Shown here piece after piece: positions 29,091-39,599 of a DNA stretch of 49,168 bases. Origin of the DNA: Spirogloea muscicola (taxonomy: Eukaryota; Streptophyta; Zygnematophyceae; Spirogloeales; Spirogloeaceae); the NCBI GenBank assembly GCA_009602725.1, contig WELB01000125.1:16714-65881 (forward strand), written 5' to 3'. Each line of letters starts with the position of its first letter. Positions within the stretch are counted from its first letter, which is position 1. A program made the translations under genes and the position numbers. The notes under the pieces are model-generated. The model was not told where the DNA came from, ran no database searches, and saw nothing but the letters and a program-made list of their open reading frames with translations.

Positions 29091-29144
29091 ATGGCCGAAC
29101 AGACGTACATCATGGTCAAGCCCGACGGCGTCCACCGCAACCTG
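29091..29144 (+). CDS. NDK: Orphan first exon of nucleoside diphosphate kinase
   Basis: Eighteen codons starting at ATG 29091 (context CCGCCATGG) read MAEQTYIMVKPDGVHRNL and end at a donor, CTG|GTCTGT. This is the conserved N-terminus of class I NDPK, which balances nucleoside triphosphates through a phospho-histidine. The expected next segment (a glycine plus an IISRFE-like helix) and the catalytic NxxHGSD region are not found in any frame before the next gene. A single N at 29374 lies 230 bases downstream, where the DUF819 gene begins at once. The rest of the gene is either lost, elsewhere because of a misjoin, or missing from the gap. Confidence 0.75.
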
Positions 29145-29373
29145 GTCTGTCCCCTTTTTACTCCTCATTTCGTCGGTGGCTCCGCCGTTTATTTGGCCAG
29201 CCCATCGTTCAGCACCTAATGACGGGTAGCCCTTACGTTCGCCGCATGACCCAGCTTCCAGAGAGCAACATACTCTAGCCCTCAATACGGTCTGCTGGGG
29301 TGCTTGCCACCACTTGAGACATTGTGAGGGCTTAAGGAGCAGCGCCCCTGCAGCTCCCTGGCTTAAGACAAAC

Positions 29374-29374
29374 N
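29374..29374. other. Single-N ambiguity, possible collapsed gap
   Basis: One N lies seven bases before the DUF819 start codon and shortly after the orphan NDPK exon. Similar single Ns are at 3738 (GT90 intron) and 21161 (PSRP1 transit-peptide exon). All three are in or beside GC-rich or simple sequence. Confidence 0.6.
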
Positions 29375-29380
29375 GCGACG

Positions 29381-32300
29381 ATGCTGGGGCCGGAGCAGGA
29401 CGTCGCGCTGCTGGCCGTGCTGGCCGGCTGTGCGGCCCTCGGCGCGGTGCTCGAGGGCCGGTACCGAGCCGCCGCGGCTGCGTCGGCGCCGATGCTCGCC
29501 ATCGCTGCCGCCATGGCGCTCTCCTCCGCCGGCGTCGTCCCCGCCGCCGCCGCCGCCTACGACCAGGCCCGCCCCTGCCTCAGCACTAGCGGCCGTGCGG
29601 ATGCTAGCCTCATTTCTCATCACATTAGAGATGGCAATGCAGGGTTAAGAGATTAGGTTTAGGGTTTACGGTTTACGGTCAAGGACTTTAAGATTAGGGT
29701 TGAGGTTTCAGGGTCAGGATTAGGATTGGGATGTAAAGATTGTCGAACCACTGCCAGTATACGTATCTCTTAATAATCTGGTAGCCATTGAGGATTGAGT
29801 CGCCGGGGGTTCAGATTTTGCATTCCATGTCCACTGCTTCCAGTCTGATGGTGCAATGGAGGCATCTTCTGCCTCATCTTGCACCAGACTGCGCCGGCGG
29901 GTTGTCACATCGGTGTCTTACAGTCCGAAATCAGACCGCCAGAAGCTTGGAGATGTCGTGATTGCACTATGTTAATTGTTGCATTGTCTTGAGGAAGGCA
30001 CTCCCAGACTGATATGCCTAAGCAACCCTACATCTCAATCCCTGATTGCTGTTGAGAAGTATGTCATGTTTGTAAGCGAGGATGACGCTGGGGCTCACAT
30101 GCGCAGGCGCTCACTGGGCCTGCTGTCTCCAGCTCGGTCTGTAGCATTTGCCGCGGCCGATCTTTAGCTAGCTAACGCAAGTGGGCACCCTGTGCTGCGC
30201 CTACGGACAGGTCTGGCGCCTCGTCATGCCGCTCGCCATAGTGCTCATGCTGCTCGAGGTGGACATCACCCAGGCCTTCACAGGCGCAGGTTGGCCCTAG
30301 TCTTTCTTGAGCTAAAGTGTATTGCATGGGGCAGACTCAAGGTCCACAGTCAGGGTTAAAGCTCCAGGTTGTAGGCTTCAGGAACAAGCTCTACATCAAA
30401 GTTTCAATTACTTTTGAGTCCCCTATAAGAATCTCCTGCTATCTTATGCCTAGGCTGTAGGGTCAATTGTAGGATGCAGTTGTATAGGTCTCCTCCTGTC
30501 GTGCCTTGCATACAGAGGTCCACCAACCGCCTAAGCACTTAGGCTGGGGTATTCCTTCTCAACAAATCTACATCCCTGCGCTCATGTGCTGGGCGCAAGC
30601 TTGACTGTTGGAGCTTGAATCTGAACCTATGTACAAACTTCGTTAAGTCGTCGTCTAAACACTGAGTTGTCTCATTTAGGACATCAGCGTTTACTGACTC
30701 TACTCTTTGCTGCAGTCATTGGCAATGCAAGTCCGACTGTAAGGCAGACAAATTATCATCTGGTTGTCTTGATGTGTGTCGTCCTCTGTTTTGCCCACTG
30801 GCAGGCTCCGTCTTCACTGCTTTTTGGACTGGAGCGATGGGCACTGTCCTGGGAACGCTTGTGGCATTTGCGGCCTTTGGGCGTTTCCTGGGGCCGGATG
30901 GCTGGAAGGTGTGCCTGTCTGCCCATGTAATATATTAGCCAGTAATGGGCAGCTCACAGGCAGACGTTAATAGCAGCAGAAGCTAACGCTGAAGCTGAGC
31001 TGAAGAAGCTATCTGTATCAGAACCCTAGATACTACAGCCTCAGCGACCCTCGCCCCTCACCCTATACCTTAGGATTCTTGGACTGTACATATACGGCTC
31101 AGTCTGACAGGAGCCGTGGTTGCTGGATGAGCATTGAGCTGGATTCAGCAGGCGCACGCGCTCTTCCTGTTGCCTGTAGACAAGCAATTGCGTCTTGCAA
31201 GAGCTCGGTTGCAATTAGTGCAGCTCGTGTCCGCAATTTTGACCAGCATCGACTGTATCTGACCAAGTTCTCGTCCATCAGCAGATCGGCGCCTGCCTCT
31301 GTGCGACATACATCGGCGGCAGCCTTAACTATGCAGCGACGGCTCAGGTCAGGAACCCTTCTTAGTCAACCACCAGCACTCAGAGTTCTCGTTCTCAGAA
31401 GCAACGCAACCGCACAACTTTTAGGGGTTCTGGCGTTCTTGACGGAATATCGCATAGGTTGACACTTCAGGACCCCTGTCCAGGAAGTCAGTCCTCACAT
31501 GGGCTAGCACTGCTCCCCATTCACTAATACATTGCCATGCGCGGCCTTTGTCATGACGCTACCGCCTCTTTCTGCCAACCTGCAGAAATGCCAAAGCAAA
31601 GTGCTCTTCTTTGGAGTAGCAAGGCTCAGCTGATTATCTTGGCAATTCCTGTGCCACTTCGAGCTTTTCTGGCAGACAGGTCACGTTGGCCAGCAGTCGG
31701 CCAGTATCCTAACACAGTTCCGGTATTGCTGTTGTTGGCAGGCTCTCGGCATGAACTCGGCGAGTCTGCTCGCAGCCGGCATGGCAATTGACAACCTGGC
31801 GACCGCTGCCTACTTTGGAGCTATCATGATGCTCCAAGCAGAGACTGCCAGCTCAATGAATAGCAGTGAAAGAGGTATGTATGTCAGGAGGTATTGATCT
31901 GACACAAGCTTAGAGCCCAAGCCCTACATTTGCAATCTTGCTCCGAATTCTCAGATCTTGAGATTGTTAGAGTCTATGGTCTACAGTCTAGCATGTAGAG
32001 TTACAGTACTCTAGCAGTGTTGGCATTCTTTACCTCTACCTTTCAAGGTCTGTATATTGGAGGGATGACCTGCCTGTGATAATAAATGTCACCCTCTTTC
32101 GACCTTGATTAGTGTGGACGATTGGTGCTAATTGTCACAGGCAGGTCTTAATCATGAGAGCTTATGCCAGGATTTAGCTTAGGTCCAGGAGGGTAGGTTT
32201 GGAGGCACCTGCTTGACATGAAGCCAATCTCGTGTCAGGTTCCGGCATCAGCCAGGCACAGGCCCCCACTGTTGAGAGCTTGTCCACGGCGCTTGCAGCA

Positions 32301-34237
32301 TCGGCCGCCACCGTCGTGGTAGGAGACTGGATCGCATCCCTCCTCCCTCCTGCATTCTCAGGTATCTGAGAGCACTTAATTTTAGCGTCATGCCGAGCAC
32401 GTTGTATAAAGCACACTCCAGCCCTTGACAAGTCTTTTCAACACCATCGCATCACATCTAAACCGCACCATATGAGCACTCCAACAGCCCAGCTTGGCTT
32501 GCAGCAGCCTCATATTGTTGTCAGACGTCAAGCTAATTTGCGGACTTCCATGTCCTTCTTGAGCACGACTTATGAGATTGGATGTGCCTTGGGCTGGTGG
32601 AATGCAGGTGCTGGTCTTGGCGTCATGGCTGTCATAGCTTCACTGATGGCGGCGTTAGTGTCAGCTTTGACGAAGCGAGCCGGTGGCAACTCCGGTTCTC
32701 CAACAGTTTCTTCTTTTGCTGGAGCTGGGATCCTAGGAGGAGCTCTCATGCTTCTCCTTTTTGCAGTTGTGAGCAACCCTCATCTCTCACACGAGCAAAT
32801 GCAGCTGTAAGTGTGAGCATTTTAACACTGAGTAATATTGCAGCTCTAGCTCGCTGTAGTGTCGCAGAGATGCTGGACAATTTAAGCTGCGGCACAAAGT
32901 GGATAGAATACCAGTGATGGTAAAGTTGCAAAGTGTGATTGTATGTTGTCAAAGCAGGCTTTGTAGAAAAGGTTGCTCCAATTCGGAGTCGTTGATGAGT
33001 AGAAATATGTCCTTGTCCAGTGCTCATCATGTAGCTGACATGGAACAGACATTTACTCACCTATTTTATATTGTGCTCAGATTGGGGCAACCGCGGGCTT
33101 GAAGGAGGCCCTAGCAGCTGGATGGCCGCTGCTGGCTTACATTGGAACGACACTTACAGTGAGGACCCTTGCCAAAAACACCTCTTCCACTCTCTACTTT
33201 GTCGGGCAGCACTTTGCTTGACTCTCTGAAGCTATTTATTTTTGGTCCAGGATCCAGGAGTCTAGAGAGACAACCCCTATTCGGGTCAGTATGCACTACA
33301 CTTAGCTGTGCATGGCATTGATTGATGTATGCAGTCAACATGCGCAGTCGAGCTCCGAGCACCCCAGTAATCCTTCAGCCAACACAGTCTGATTTCACCT
33401 ACTGGCTGACCATCATGGGCAGGTGCACTTGGCAGTGGTCCTTGCTTTTGGCCGCCTTCTCAAACTTCCCCTGCCTGCTGTGAGCTTTTGGCTGCTCATT
33501 TTTAGTAAAATGTCTGTGCTGCTATTACAGACCTATATATATCCTACTTGCTGGCTAGTGACTGATCCGTAACATTACCAGCTCAGCACATTCCGCAGAA
33601 GGCAGAGGATGCTAGTCCCTGTGAAAACGCGTCATCAGAACCTGGGAAAACAGCTTGCCTATTCAGCACAGCATTCTCTGTACAGGTCCTTATAGCTTCT
33701 AATGCCAACATCGGAGGGCCTGCCACTGCTGCAGCCATGGCAACTGCCAGAGGTTGGTCGAACCTGGTAAATGTCCTTCCCTTCTTTGTCAGATTGACAG
33801 GCCTATGATTATTTCCTTATGACAAGGCCACTTAAGTTCATCAACACAATAAGCCGATTGATTTACAGCACGTCATTATTAGACAGAATGGTAGCGAGTT
33901 ACAGTATTTGTGACCGTTTGCACATTGCTTTCATTTATTTTGTACTGAGATTGAGGCTAGCTTCTCACAAAATCCTCTTCTATATTTTGCGCCCACTTCT
34001 GTACAATATTTTGCTATTTGCTGCTCTTGGTGTCCACCCTTATGCCGTGTGTTGCCAGAGTACAAATTATGAGCTTTTCATGCTTGTGTTACTTATACTT
34101 TTGCTTGGCTTGCTGATATCTAGGTTCGGCCTGCCGTGTTGACTGGCACCCTTGGATACACTATTGGAACGGCTGTGGCTTGCGTCGTGGGCGTCAGATG
34201 CCTCAAGCCGATGAGCCAAACGTTCAGACCATTCTAA
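29381..34237 (+). CDS. DUF819 (YjcL-like) multi-pass membrane protein
   Basis: Eleven exons join in phase: 29381-29566, 30211-30289, 30805-30908, 31285-31347, 31742-31874, 32239-32361, 32608-32768, 33081-33158, 33423-33479, 33686-33766 and 34124-34237, about 392 residues. DUF819 (PF05684) members occur in bacteria (YjcL) and plants; their activity is unknown to me. Seen: AYDQVWRLVMPLAIVLMLLE, TAFWTGAMGTVLGTLVAFAA, ACLCATYIGGSLNYAATAQ, ASLLAAGMAIDNLATAAYFG, LVSALTKRAGG, ASNANIGGPATAAAMATARG and LTGTLGYTIGTAVACVVG, in the family order, with about nine or ten hydrophobic helices. Donor 29566 would be non-canonical (CAG|GCCCGC) but restores the family sequence. A small extra exon between 33479 and 33686 is possible. 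No transit peptide is visible; the N at 29374 could hide one. Confidence 0.92.
29645..29740 (-). repeat. Telomere-like stretch in DUF819 intron 1
   Basis: Imperfect TTAGGGTTT-type units (GATTAGGTTTAGGGTTTACG, GATTAGGGTTGAGG, GTCAGGATTAGGATT) lie at the 5' side of intron 1. They are in the orientation opposite to those at 5871 and 28715. Confidence 0.7.
32067..32147. repeat. Inverted repeat in DUF819 intron
   Basis: GACCTGCCTGTGA at 32067-32079 pairs perfectly with TCACAGGCAGGTC at 32135-32147. Including one G-T pair the stem extends to 17 bp (32067-32083 with 32131-32147) around a 47-base loop. It lies in the intron 31875-32238 and may be the remnant of a small inverted-repeat element. Confidence 0.8.
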
Positions 34238-35327
34238 AGTTCTGCGCGCTGATTGCGGTCCTCCCATACAGTCAGTAGAATTGTCCAGTGACGAACTCAC
34301 CTATGCCAAGCTTCATGGCAATAGCAAGGGAGGATTTCGTGCAGTATAATAGAGCAATCTCGCTTGCAGGTTAGAATTGGAGGAACGTGCTTGAGAGCAG
34401 CAAGCATCTGGACAGTGTATGTCTCACCGTCACGTCCACTGCAGTGAGGTAGGAGCCCTTGTCAATGTGGCAGACGATGGGAGGAATAGCTGGATGTAGT
34501 TCAGAGGGTTGGAAGTGGAACTTCAGCATGGTCATGGTGCTGACAGCAGAGCTTGGCAACGAAGGGGACATCGACTTGGACAGACTCGTGCTGTATCGGC
34601 TACGGTTCTTCTGAGCTGCCACTGCTCAGCGCCCGTGGGCCTGAGGTTGCCCTCGGGCGCAACTGAGCAGATTGCGGACTCCAAAGCTCAAGGCCTGCAG
34701 TTCAGCATTGAGGGATCGTCACTTTTGCTGGAAACTAGAGTACCCTGAAATGTATGTTGCTGACCGTTAACCAACCTTGACAGTCGTACGCAGCTCTTCC
34801 TCCTCAAACGCACAGCCTCAGTGACCACCTTTCTGCTAGTAGCTGTGGAGAGATCTCGTCCAGGATGCCAGGGGAGATGAGAACCAAAGCAGAGAGGCTC
34901 TCCCAAATGGAGGCGATGGCCCAAACTAGAAGTAAGCTCAATCAAGGGTGGCGAGGGCTGTCGTGCCATACAGTTTAAATTGCTAGTGAATGTCGATAGG
35001 GCAGGTTTGTGAAGAATTCAGGTCACACGTCAGAGTTCACATGGTTGGCAACGTCCGAGTTGTGAAAGAAAACCAAAACGACGAGAGTGGTTAAATAGAT
35101 ATCAGCACGATTGACTTATTCGAATAACTGGAGCTTGTGATGGATGGGTTGCTGATTAGAAAGTGCATTGTTATGCAGAGCTCTGTCAGCTAAAAATTGC
35201 TAGGCAGTACTATCAGTCGGGATCATGCAATGCTGTTACTGCGGCCTTATTTTAGTCATGAAGCAGCAGATGTCCACGAAAGGCTAAAAGACGACCTCTT
35301 GACTTATGACCACACCGGTCCCAGATA
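34238..35327. other. Intergenic region, no gene recognised
   Basis: About 1.1 kb after the DUF819 stop. Two open frames of 83 and 93 codons lie on the minus strand (34371-34622 and 34688-34969). They could be exons of one minus-strand gene, but I found no family signature and no convincing shared splice structure. Confidence 0.4.
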
Positions 35328-36270
35328 ATGCGTGGCTTGCGCAGCGGGGTTGCTCTTCCTCCCCTCAGCTCATCTAACTTCCTACTGCTGACGTCAGCTG
35401 CAGAATTGGAAAAGGGTCCTCAGATGTTAGCAGATCCTGTCAAGGAAATGTTCAAGTCCCTAGATGAACAATTCCCTTCGAACACCAATCTTTACAGACA
35501 GGAGATACTTAGGTTTAGCCGGCTTCTGGATGAATTCACAAGCTTGCGCTATTTCCGTTTTGTAAAGCTTATTGAAAAGTCAGAAACTCGCATCAGCAAG
35601 CAGGAATTGGCATTGCAAGTCTTGCGCGTGATTGCGGGCAAAGATTTGAAGCAAATCCAGACCTACTGTGGCTACGTCGTCAGCAGTTAGGCAAAACAGA
35701 TTATGACCTTGAAGATGTTTACAAGGTTATGATGGAGAAAGAAGCTGATGACTTTGCGCTCCACATTGTGGACGAGCGATTTGCAAGCAGTGGAACTCAC
35801 CAGTGCTCCAAACAGGCCTTCAAGGTAGATACCAAAGCTGAGGGTATGAGAAAGGTTATTATTGCGTCTTCTTCTGATATTTGATCTGTTGAGGGAAGTT
35901 TGGGTCAGTCTCGTCAAATCCCAGTGTCTTCATTGCGTAAAACGGGGATACGTGAATAAGTGTTGCAGGACCTTACACCAAACAGCGGGTGTTATGTGCT
36001 CGTTCTGTGCTAGACCGGGTCATCTAGATTCCCAATGTTGGTCAACGTTTCCTGATAGAATGCCTGATTCTCTGAAGGAGAAGTATGGAAAAGAAAAGGG
36101 TTTTCAGCAGGCTACTCAGTCTTCTGGTTCTCGCCATGCTGAGGTAGATCAGAGGTCTAGAGAAATAGCCAGTTCAACCAAACAGCTAGCAATGGCAAAA
36201 GCGCAGTCCAAGGCTAAAGTAGTTTCGGCTCGGCTGCATCACCTTACTCAGATGATCGGGAGGATGAGGA
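35328..36270 (+). pseudogene. Retrotransposon gag-like gene with CCHC zinc knuckles, frameshifted
   Basis: An open frame from ATG 35328 (about 120 codons, helical and charged, e.g. EILRFSRLLDEFTSLRYFRF) stops at 35688-35690. Its apparent continuation is in another frame (from about 35691: KTDYDLEDVYKVMMEKEADD, HIVDERFASSGTH). A third segment at about 35909-36270 holds a degenerate knuckle (CLHCVKRGYVNKC, Tyr for His) and a canonical CCHC knuckle, CSFCARPGHLDSQC, followed by WSTFPDRMPDSLKEKYGKEK. Paired knuckles followed by Trp and Pro-rich text are typical of LTR-retrotransposon Gag nucleocapsids, where they bind RNA. No protease, reverse transcriptase or integrase follows, so this is a decayed fragment. 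Type of retroelement not resolved. Confidence 0.7.
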
Positions 36271-36382
36271 AATAGACTACTCGGATAATCGGGAAGATGT
36301 GGACTCTTTCGCTGACCCGCAATCTTCTGACAATCGAGACGGGTATAAACGTGACTAAGATCATTTCCCTGTTGCTACAGCA

Positions 36383-36781
36383 GTGGTCGAACCTTCTGAA
36401 ATTACTCGCGATGCTCTCAAACGAGGGGAAAGTGAGCAACAGCAGAAAGATAGGTTGGGCAACTCGCGTTACCCTGCCAGCTTCAAACTAGAGGAGACTC
36501 TGCCTGAGATGGTATCTCAACCGGTGGTTCCTTTGAAGCCAGCTAGTGCCACCTGCCGTCCAGCAGAAGCCAGCGGCAGCGTGTCTCCCGGCTCCATAAC
36601 AGTTCCGCCCAGGGCGCCGACTGTACGGCAGTCCTTGTCCGCTTGGCACGCGCCAAGCGTGACCTGGCGGCAGGTGGCATCTCTGATAAATAAGGGAGTG
36701 GAGCGCGCTTCTGTCGAACGGCAGGTGGCATTTCTGACCAATAAGGGCGTGGAGCGCCGCGACCAGGACAACAGGTGGTAA
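36383..36781 (+). pseudogene. Retroelement-associated open frame with 17-codon duplication
   Basis: A 132-codon frame downstream of the gag-like segment. It is polar and Pro/Ser-rich, then carries two in-frame copies of a 17-residue unit spaced 51 bases apart (starts 36671 and 36722): QVASLINKGVERASVER and QVAFLTNKGVERRDQDN. No enzyme motif is visible. It could be the 3' part of the same decayed element. Confidence 0.4.
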
Positions 36782-36859
36782 GCTTGTCAACCTGGGCCCA
36801 CGGTGGCCAGGCTGGCATCACGCCCTGGCCAGGCGGGCTACCGGGGCGGGTGGGGTCCG

Positions 36860-37260
36860 CCAGGTGCGGCCCCAGGTGGCCCCTGCCTGGAGTGGCACCC
36901 CCCCGGTGCCCGTGCCCTGTTGGTTGAATTCCATGTTAGAATGTAGGCATTTAGCTCCTTTCGTAATTATTCTATTATTTGTGTCCCACTTAGGAAGCGC
37001 CCATCGCTTCCAGGGGCGGCTTGCCCGGACCGTCAGGGTGACACGTAGGCAGATCACACGTGTGAGATGTGTCCCTCCTGTCGACTCACTAACTTAACGG
37101 GCGCCTTCTGTAGCCGGCCCCTGCCCGACTAGCTTAACGGACACCTTGGGGCTGGCTCTGCAGCTGACCCCCTCGGACCCCCAGCGGGCTGATCCGCCGG
37201 GGCCCACTGTGCCTATATGTCTTGCATTCTTTCAGTCAATACAAAGGGGGGGGCCGGTAA
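36860..37260 (+). other. Possible LTR-like non-coding segment
   Basis: Non-coding sequence following the retroelement remnants. It includes TGTTGGTTGAATTCCATG at about 36917, paired short repeats (CTAACTTAACGGGCGCCTTC at about 37089 and CTAGCTTAACGGACACCTTG at about 37129), a TATATG box-like motif at about 37213 and an AAAGGGGGGG purine run at about 37245 that resembles a polypurine tract. No second LTR copy was found upstream, so the call is tentative. Confidence 0.3.
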
Positions 37261-37540
37261 GCAGAAGCTCACTCACTTTAACAGGAGCCACCGTCCTCCT
37301 TTTGCCCACTGCTCCTCCTTGCTTGCCAGAAGAAGTGGCTCTCCCAATCGGGGCAAGGGCTGTGAGAAGCCAGCCCGAAAAGAATTGACAAGGTTCGAAG
37401 GGGCCAAACTACGAGCTAAGCAGCCATCAAGGGGCCTCAAGAGGCTATGGCAGAACGGGGGAGGATGGACCACTCAGTAGTCACGAGTGAGGAGCCTCAA
37501 ATCCGACAGACTAGCTACCGGAAAAACATCCCCCTTTGCC

Positions 37541-37598
37541 GGCTCCTCTTTCTTTGGCTTTGGACATTGTCCATTCTTTTTTGGGCTGGCTTTGCCAG
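37541..37598 (+). repeat. 58-base repeat, near-exact inverted copy at 40047-40106
   Basis: The reverse complement of 37541-37598 matches 40047-40106 except for a two-base insertion there (ATGGGGACAA against ATGGACAA). Such similarity in otherwise unrelated flanks means recent or conserved copies of a mobile element, possibly its termini. Confidence 0.85.
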
Positions 37599-37609
37599 CG
37601 CCTACGCCA

Positions 37610-37760
37610 CCTGCCTTGAGTCAGCTGCCGGCCTGCTTCCTGCCGGACCCTGCCGCCGTCACCGCCATGGGCAAGAAGGCGAGGAAGGAGCGCGGCACTC
37701 CCTCCAAGAGCGCCGCTTCTCCATCGCTTGAGCCCCAACTGAGTGACGACGGTATGCTCC
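37610..37760 (+). repeat. Protein-coding dispersed repeat, copy 1
   Basis: A short frame reads PACFLPDPAAV, then MGKKARKERGTPSKSAASPS and LEPQLSDDG. Related text appears at about 45300-45430 on the minus strand (ITTMGRMVEEELGTTSRRA, LSLEPQLTGG) and at about 46455-46550 on the plus strand (ITTMGRKGEEKARPF, then LSPN). Three diverged copies in 9 kb show that it belongs to a repeated element, probably the 5' part of a transposon gene. Confidence 0.65.
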
Positions 37761-38469
37761 GGGTCCTGGGCTATCAATCATCCCTAACTGGGTACTCACG
37801 AATAGCTCAGCTCAACATCCCACACCCTAGGCTCCGAACGCCCCGAAAGCCTTCGTGACTCTGCGCCTTCAATTTTCAGACCTGTGTTCATTCCTTTTCT
37901 TTTGTGAGCTGCCTTTTTGCAGCCCTCGACCCCTGTGCTTGCCTTTGCACTTGGCCACTCAGGCACTCCATCACTCAACACAAACTCCATATTCCTTTGG
38001 AAGAGCTACTTTCTCTTTGTTGGGCGACCTTCTCTTTCGACCCTTGTCAATACTTTTCGGGCTGGCTTCAGCCCTTGCCCTTATTTGGAGAGCACTTTCT
38101 TTCTTCTGGGGTGGGCTGGCCTCTTATGGCCACTGCCTTCCATCGAAAGAGCTGTTTCTCTGCTTTGCTTTTGCGCTTTCCGGCCCCTTTGGACCTTGTC
38201 ATCCTTGGAAGCTCTGTTGTATTTGGGCTGGGCAGCACAGCCATCGCCCCTCTCTGGAAAAATTCTGTGGGCTGGCTTTCCACAGCCCTCCGACCCCTTA
38301 CATCTGTCAGTATGCTTGCTTTGTACTTAGCCACTCAGGCCCTCCATCACTCAATTCACACTCCATATCCTTTAGAGTGTAAGCTCTTCCTAAGGGGCCA
38401 CAAGCGCTTTTTCAAAGTTTTTCCGGTAGGATGATCAATTGGTAAACTCTGGTGAGGAGCCGCAAATCA

Positions 38470-38830
38470 GAAAGACTAGCAGCAGTCCCCTAACAAAGCC
38501 AGAGGATGCAGCTGGAGCACGGCCACCACGCAGCTGCAAGGCGTGGGCCACGGACTGCTGGAGTGAGATGGACAGCCGCATGCAAAAGACCTGAGCTAAG
38601 CGAGCCAACGGCGTTGAAGTCGGACTGCTTACCTCACCTGCGGACACAGCGCGTCCCGCAAGCCGGGCCAGCAGGTCTCGCCATTGAGACCCGTAATCCC
38701 CGTGCACATCGACGGCCAGTGGGACGAAGTGGTCCCCTTCCGGGTGGTCCGCGTCTCCAGCCGCTTTGCCCCGAGCGGCGTTCGCAGCTGCATGTCCAGC
38801 TTTCGAGGTAGAGAGCCCCGCATTGTAGTG
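38470..38830 (-). pseudogene. Retroelement C-terminal-region remnant, copy A
   Basis: On the minus strand an open frame contains DADHPEGDHFVPLAVDVHGD, then QWRDLLARLAGRAV and VFCMRLSISLQQSVAHALQL. The same pattern (FxPLAxDxHGxxG...WxxLLxRLxxxA...RLSxSLQxSxAHAL) recurs in copies B and C. It is like the text found downstream of the reverse-transcriptase domain in some non-LTR elements; no RT motif remains here. The flanks are GGGCTGGCT-type repeats. Confidence 0.55.
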
Positions 38831-39124
38831 GTCCATCACGTCGTGGTGGGGGAGCCCCACCCTTTCTTCTTTGCCCCACATCCTCGTTGGCCCTGTACAA
38901 GGAGAGTTGTCTGAAGTCTGCAAACAGGAAGTGCAAGCACTACCTGCATCAAGTGGCTTTGACTTTTTTGTGCACATGCAGGCAGGCCGCGCTTTGGCTG
39001 CTGATTCCGGGTCTCATAAGGCAGACTCCTTCCAGCCGCAAAGTACTCCCATTGCGGCTGCTGACTCGGGGATAGTGAGAACCCTTCCGCTGTATCTCTT
39101 GCATAGCGTCTAGTTTGAGCGCCT

Positions 39125-39300
39125 TGCAGCCCTTTGGACCTTGTCATTTTCCCCCTATCTTCTTTGAGAGAGCCCTTTCTTTCCTTCTGGGCTGGCTAAT
39201 CACAGTCTCGCCCACTTTGGAAGACAGTGGCTCTACCAAAGGTGGCAAGGGCTGTGACCAGCCAGCCCGAATGAAATTGACAAGGTCCAAAGGGGAAGTT
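39125..39300. repeat. Imperfect inverted-repeat element of the GGGCTGGCT family
   Basis: The left end, TTTGGACCTTGTCATTT at about 39128, and the right end, AATTGACAAGGTCCAAA GG at about 39276, are inverted copies. Internally CTTCTGGGCTGGCTAATCAC faces GTGACCAGCCAGCCCGAAT. The whole is about 165 bases without a coding frame, the form expected of a small fold-back or MITE-like element. Confidence 0.7.
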
Positions 39301-39599
39301 TGGGGCTCTCTGTGCTCCCAGGACCTCAAATGCGTGCTTGAAGGTCTTCGACTCTTACTCGAGGGCTGGCTTTCACTGCCTAGATGGATACAACAATGGT
39401 CACTGGCCATCAGAATCAGATCTTAACTCTCTGGCGCTCTCCTTTATTTCTCTTGGTCCACAAGGCTGGCCGTGTACACTACACCGAGTCTTCTCTCCTC
39501 TTCGAGACGGCAAGCGCACTTATACCGGGAAGACCACGATGAATGCCAAGGCTTGCACAATCACAAAAGAGCGTCAGGCTGATGGTTAGCAGATCGTTC

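Larger units (their letters stand above)
37251..38434. repeat. Cluster of GGGCTGGCT-type dispersed repeats
   Basis: Many related units occur in both orientations. Forward type: GGCAAGGGCTGTGAGAAGCC followed by AGCCCGAAAAGAATTGACAA GG at 37340-37392. Reverse type: CTTTGGACATTGTCCATTCT then TTGGGCTGGCTTTGCCAG at 37559-37598, with decayed relatives near 38035, 38190 and 38250. No protein domain is recognisable apart from the short repeat-borne frame at 37667-37858. The pattern suggests nested fragments of one non-autonomous element family. Confidence 0.7.

Noticed and set aside
34371-34969. Two minus-strand frames as exons of one gene
   Set aside because: No family signature, and the putative junctions between them do not keep an obvious frame; left as unannotated.
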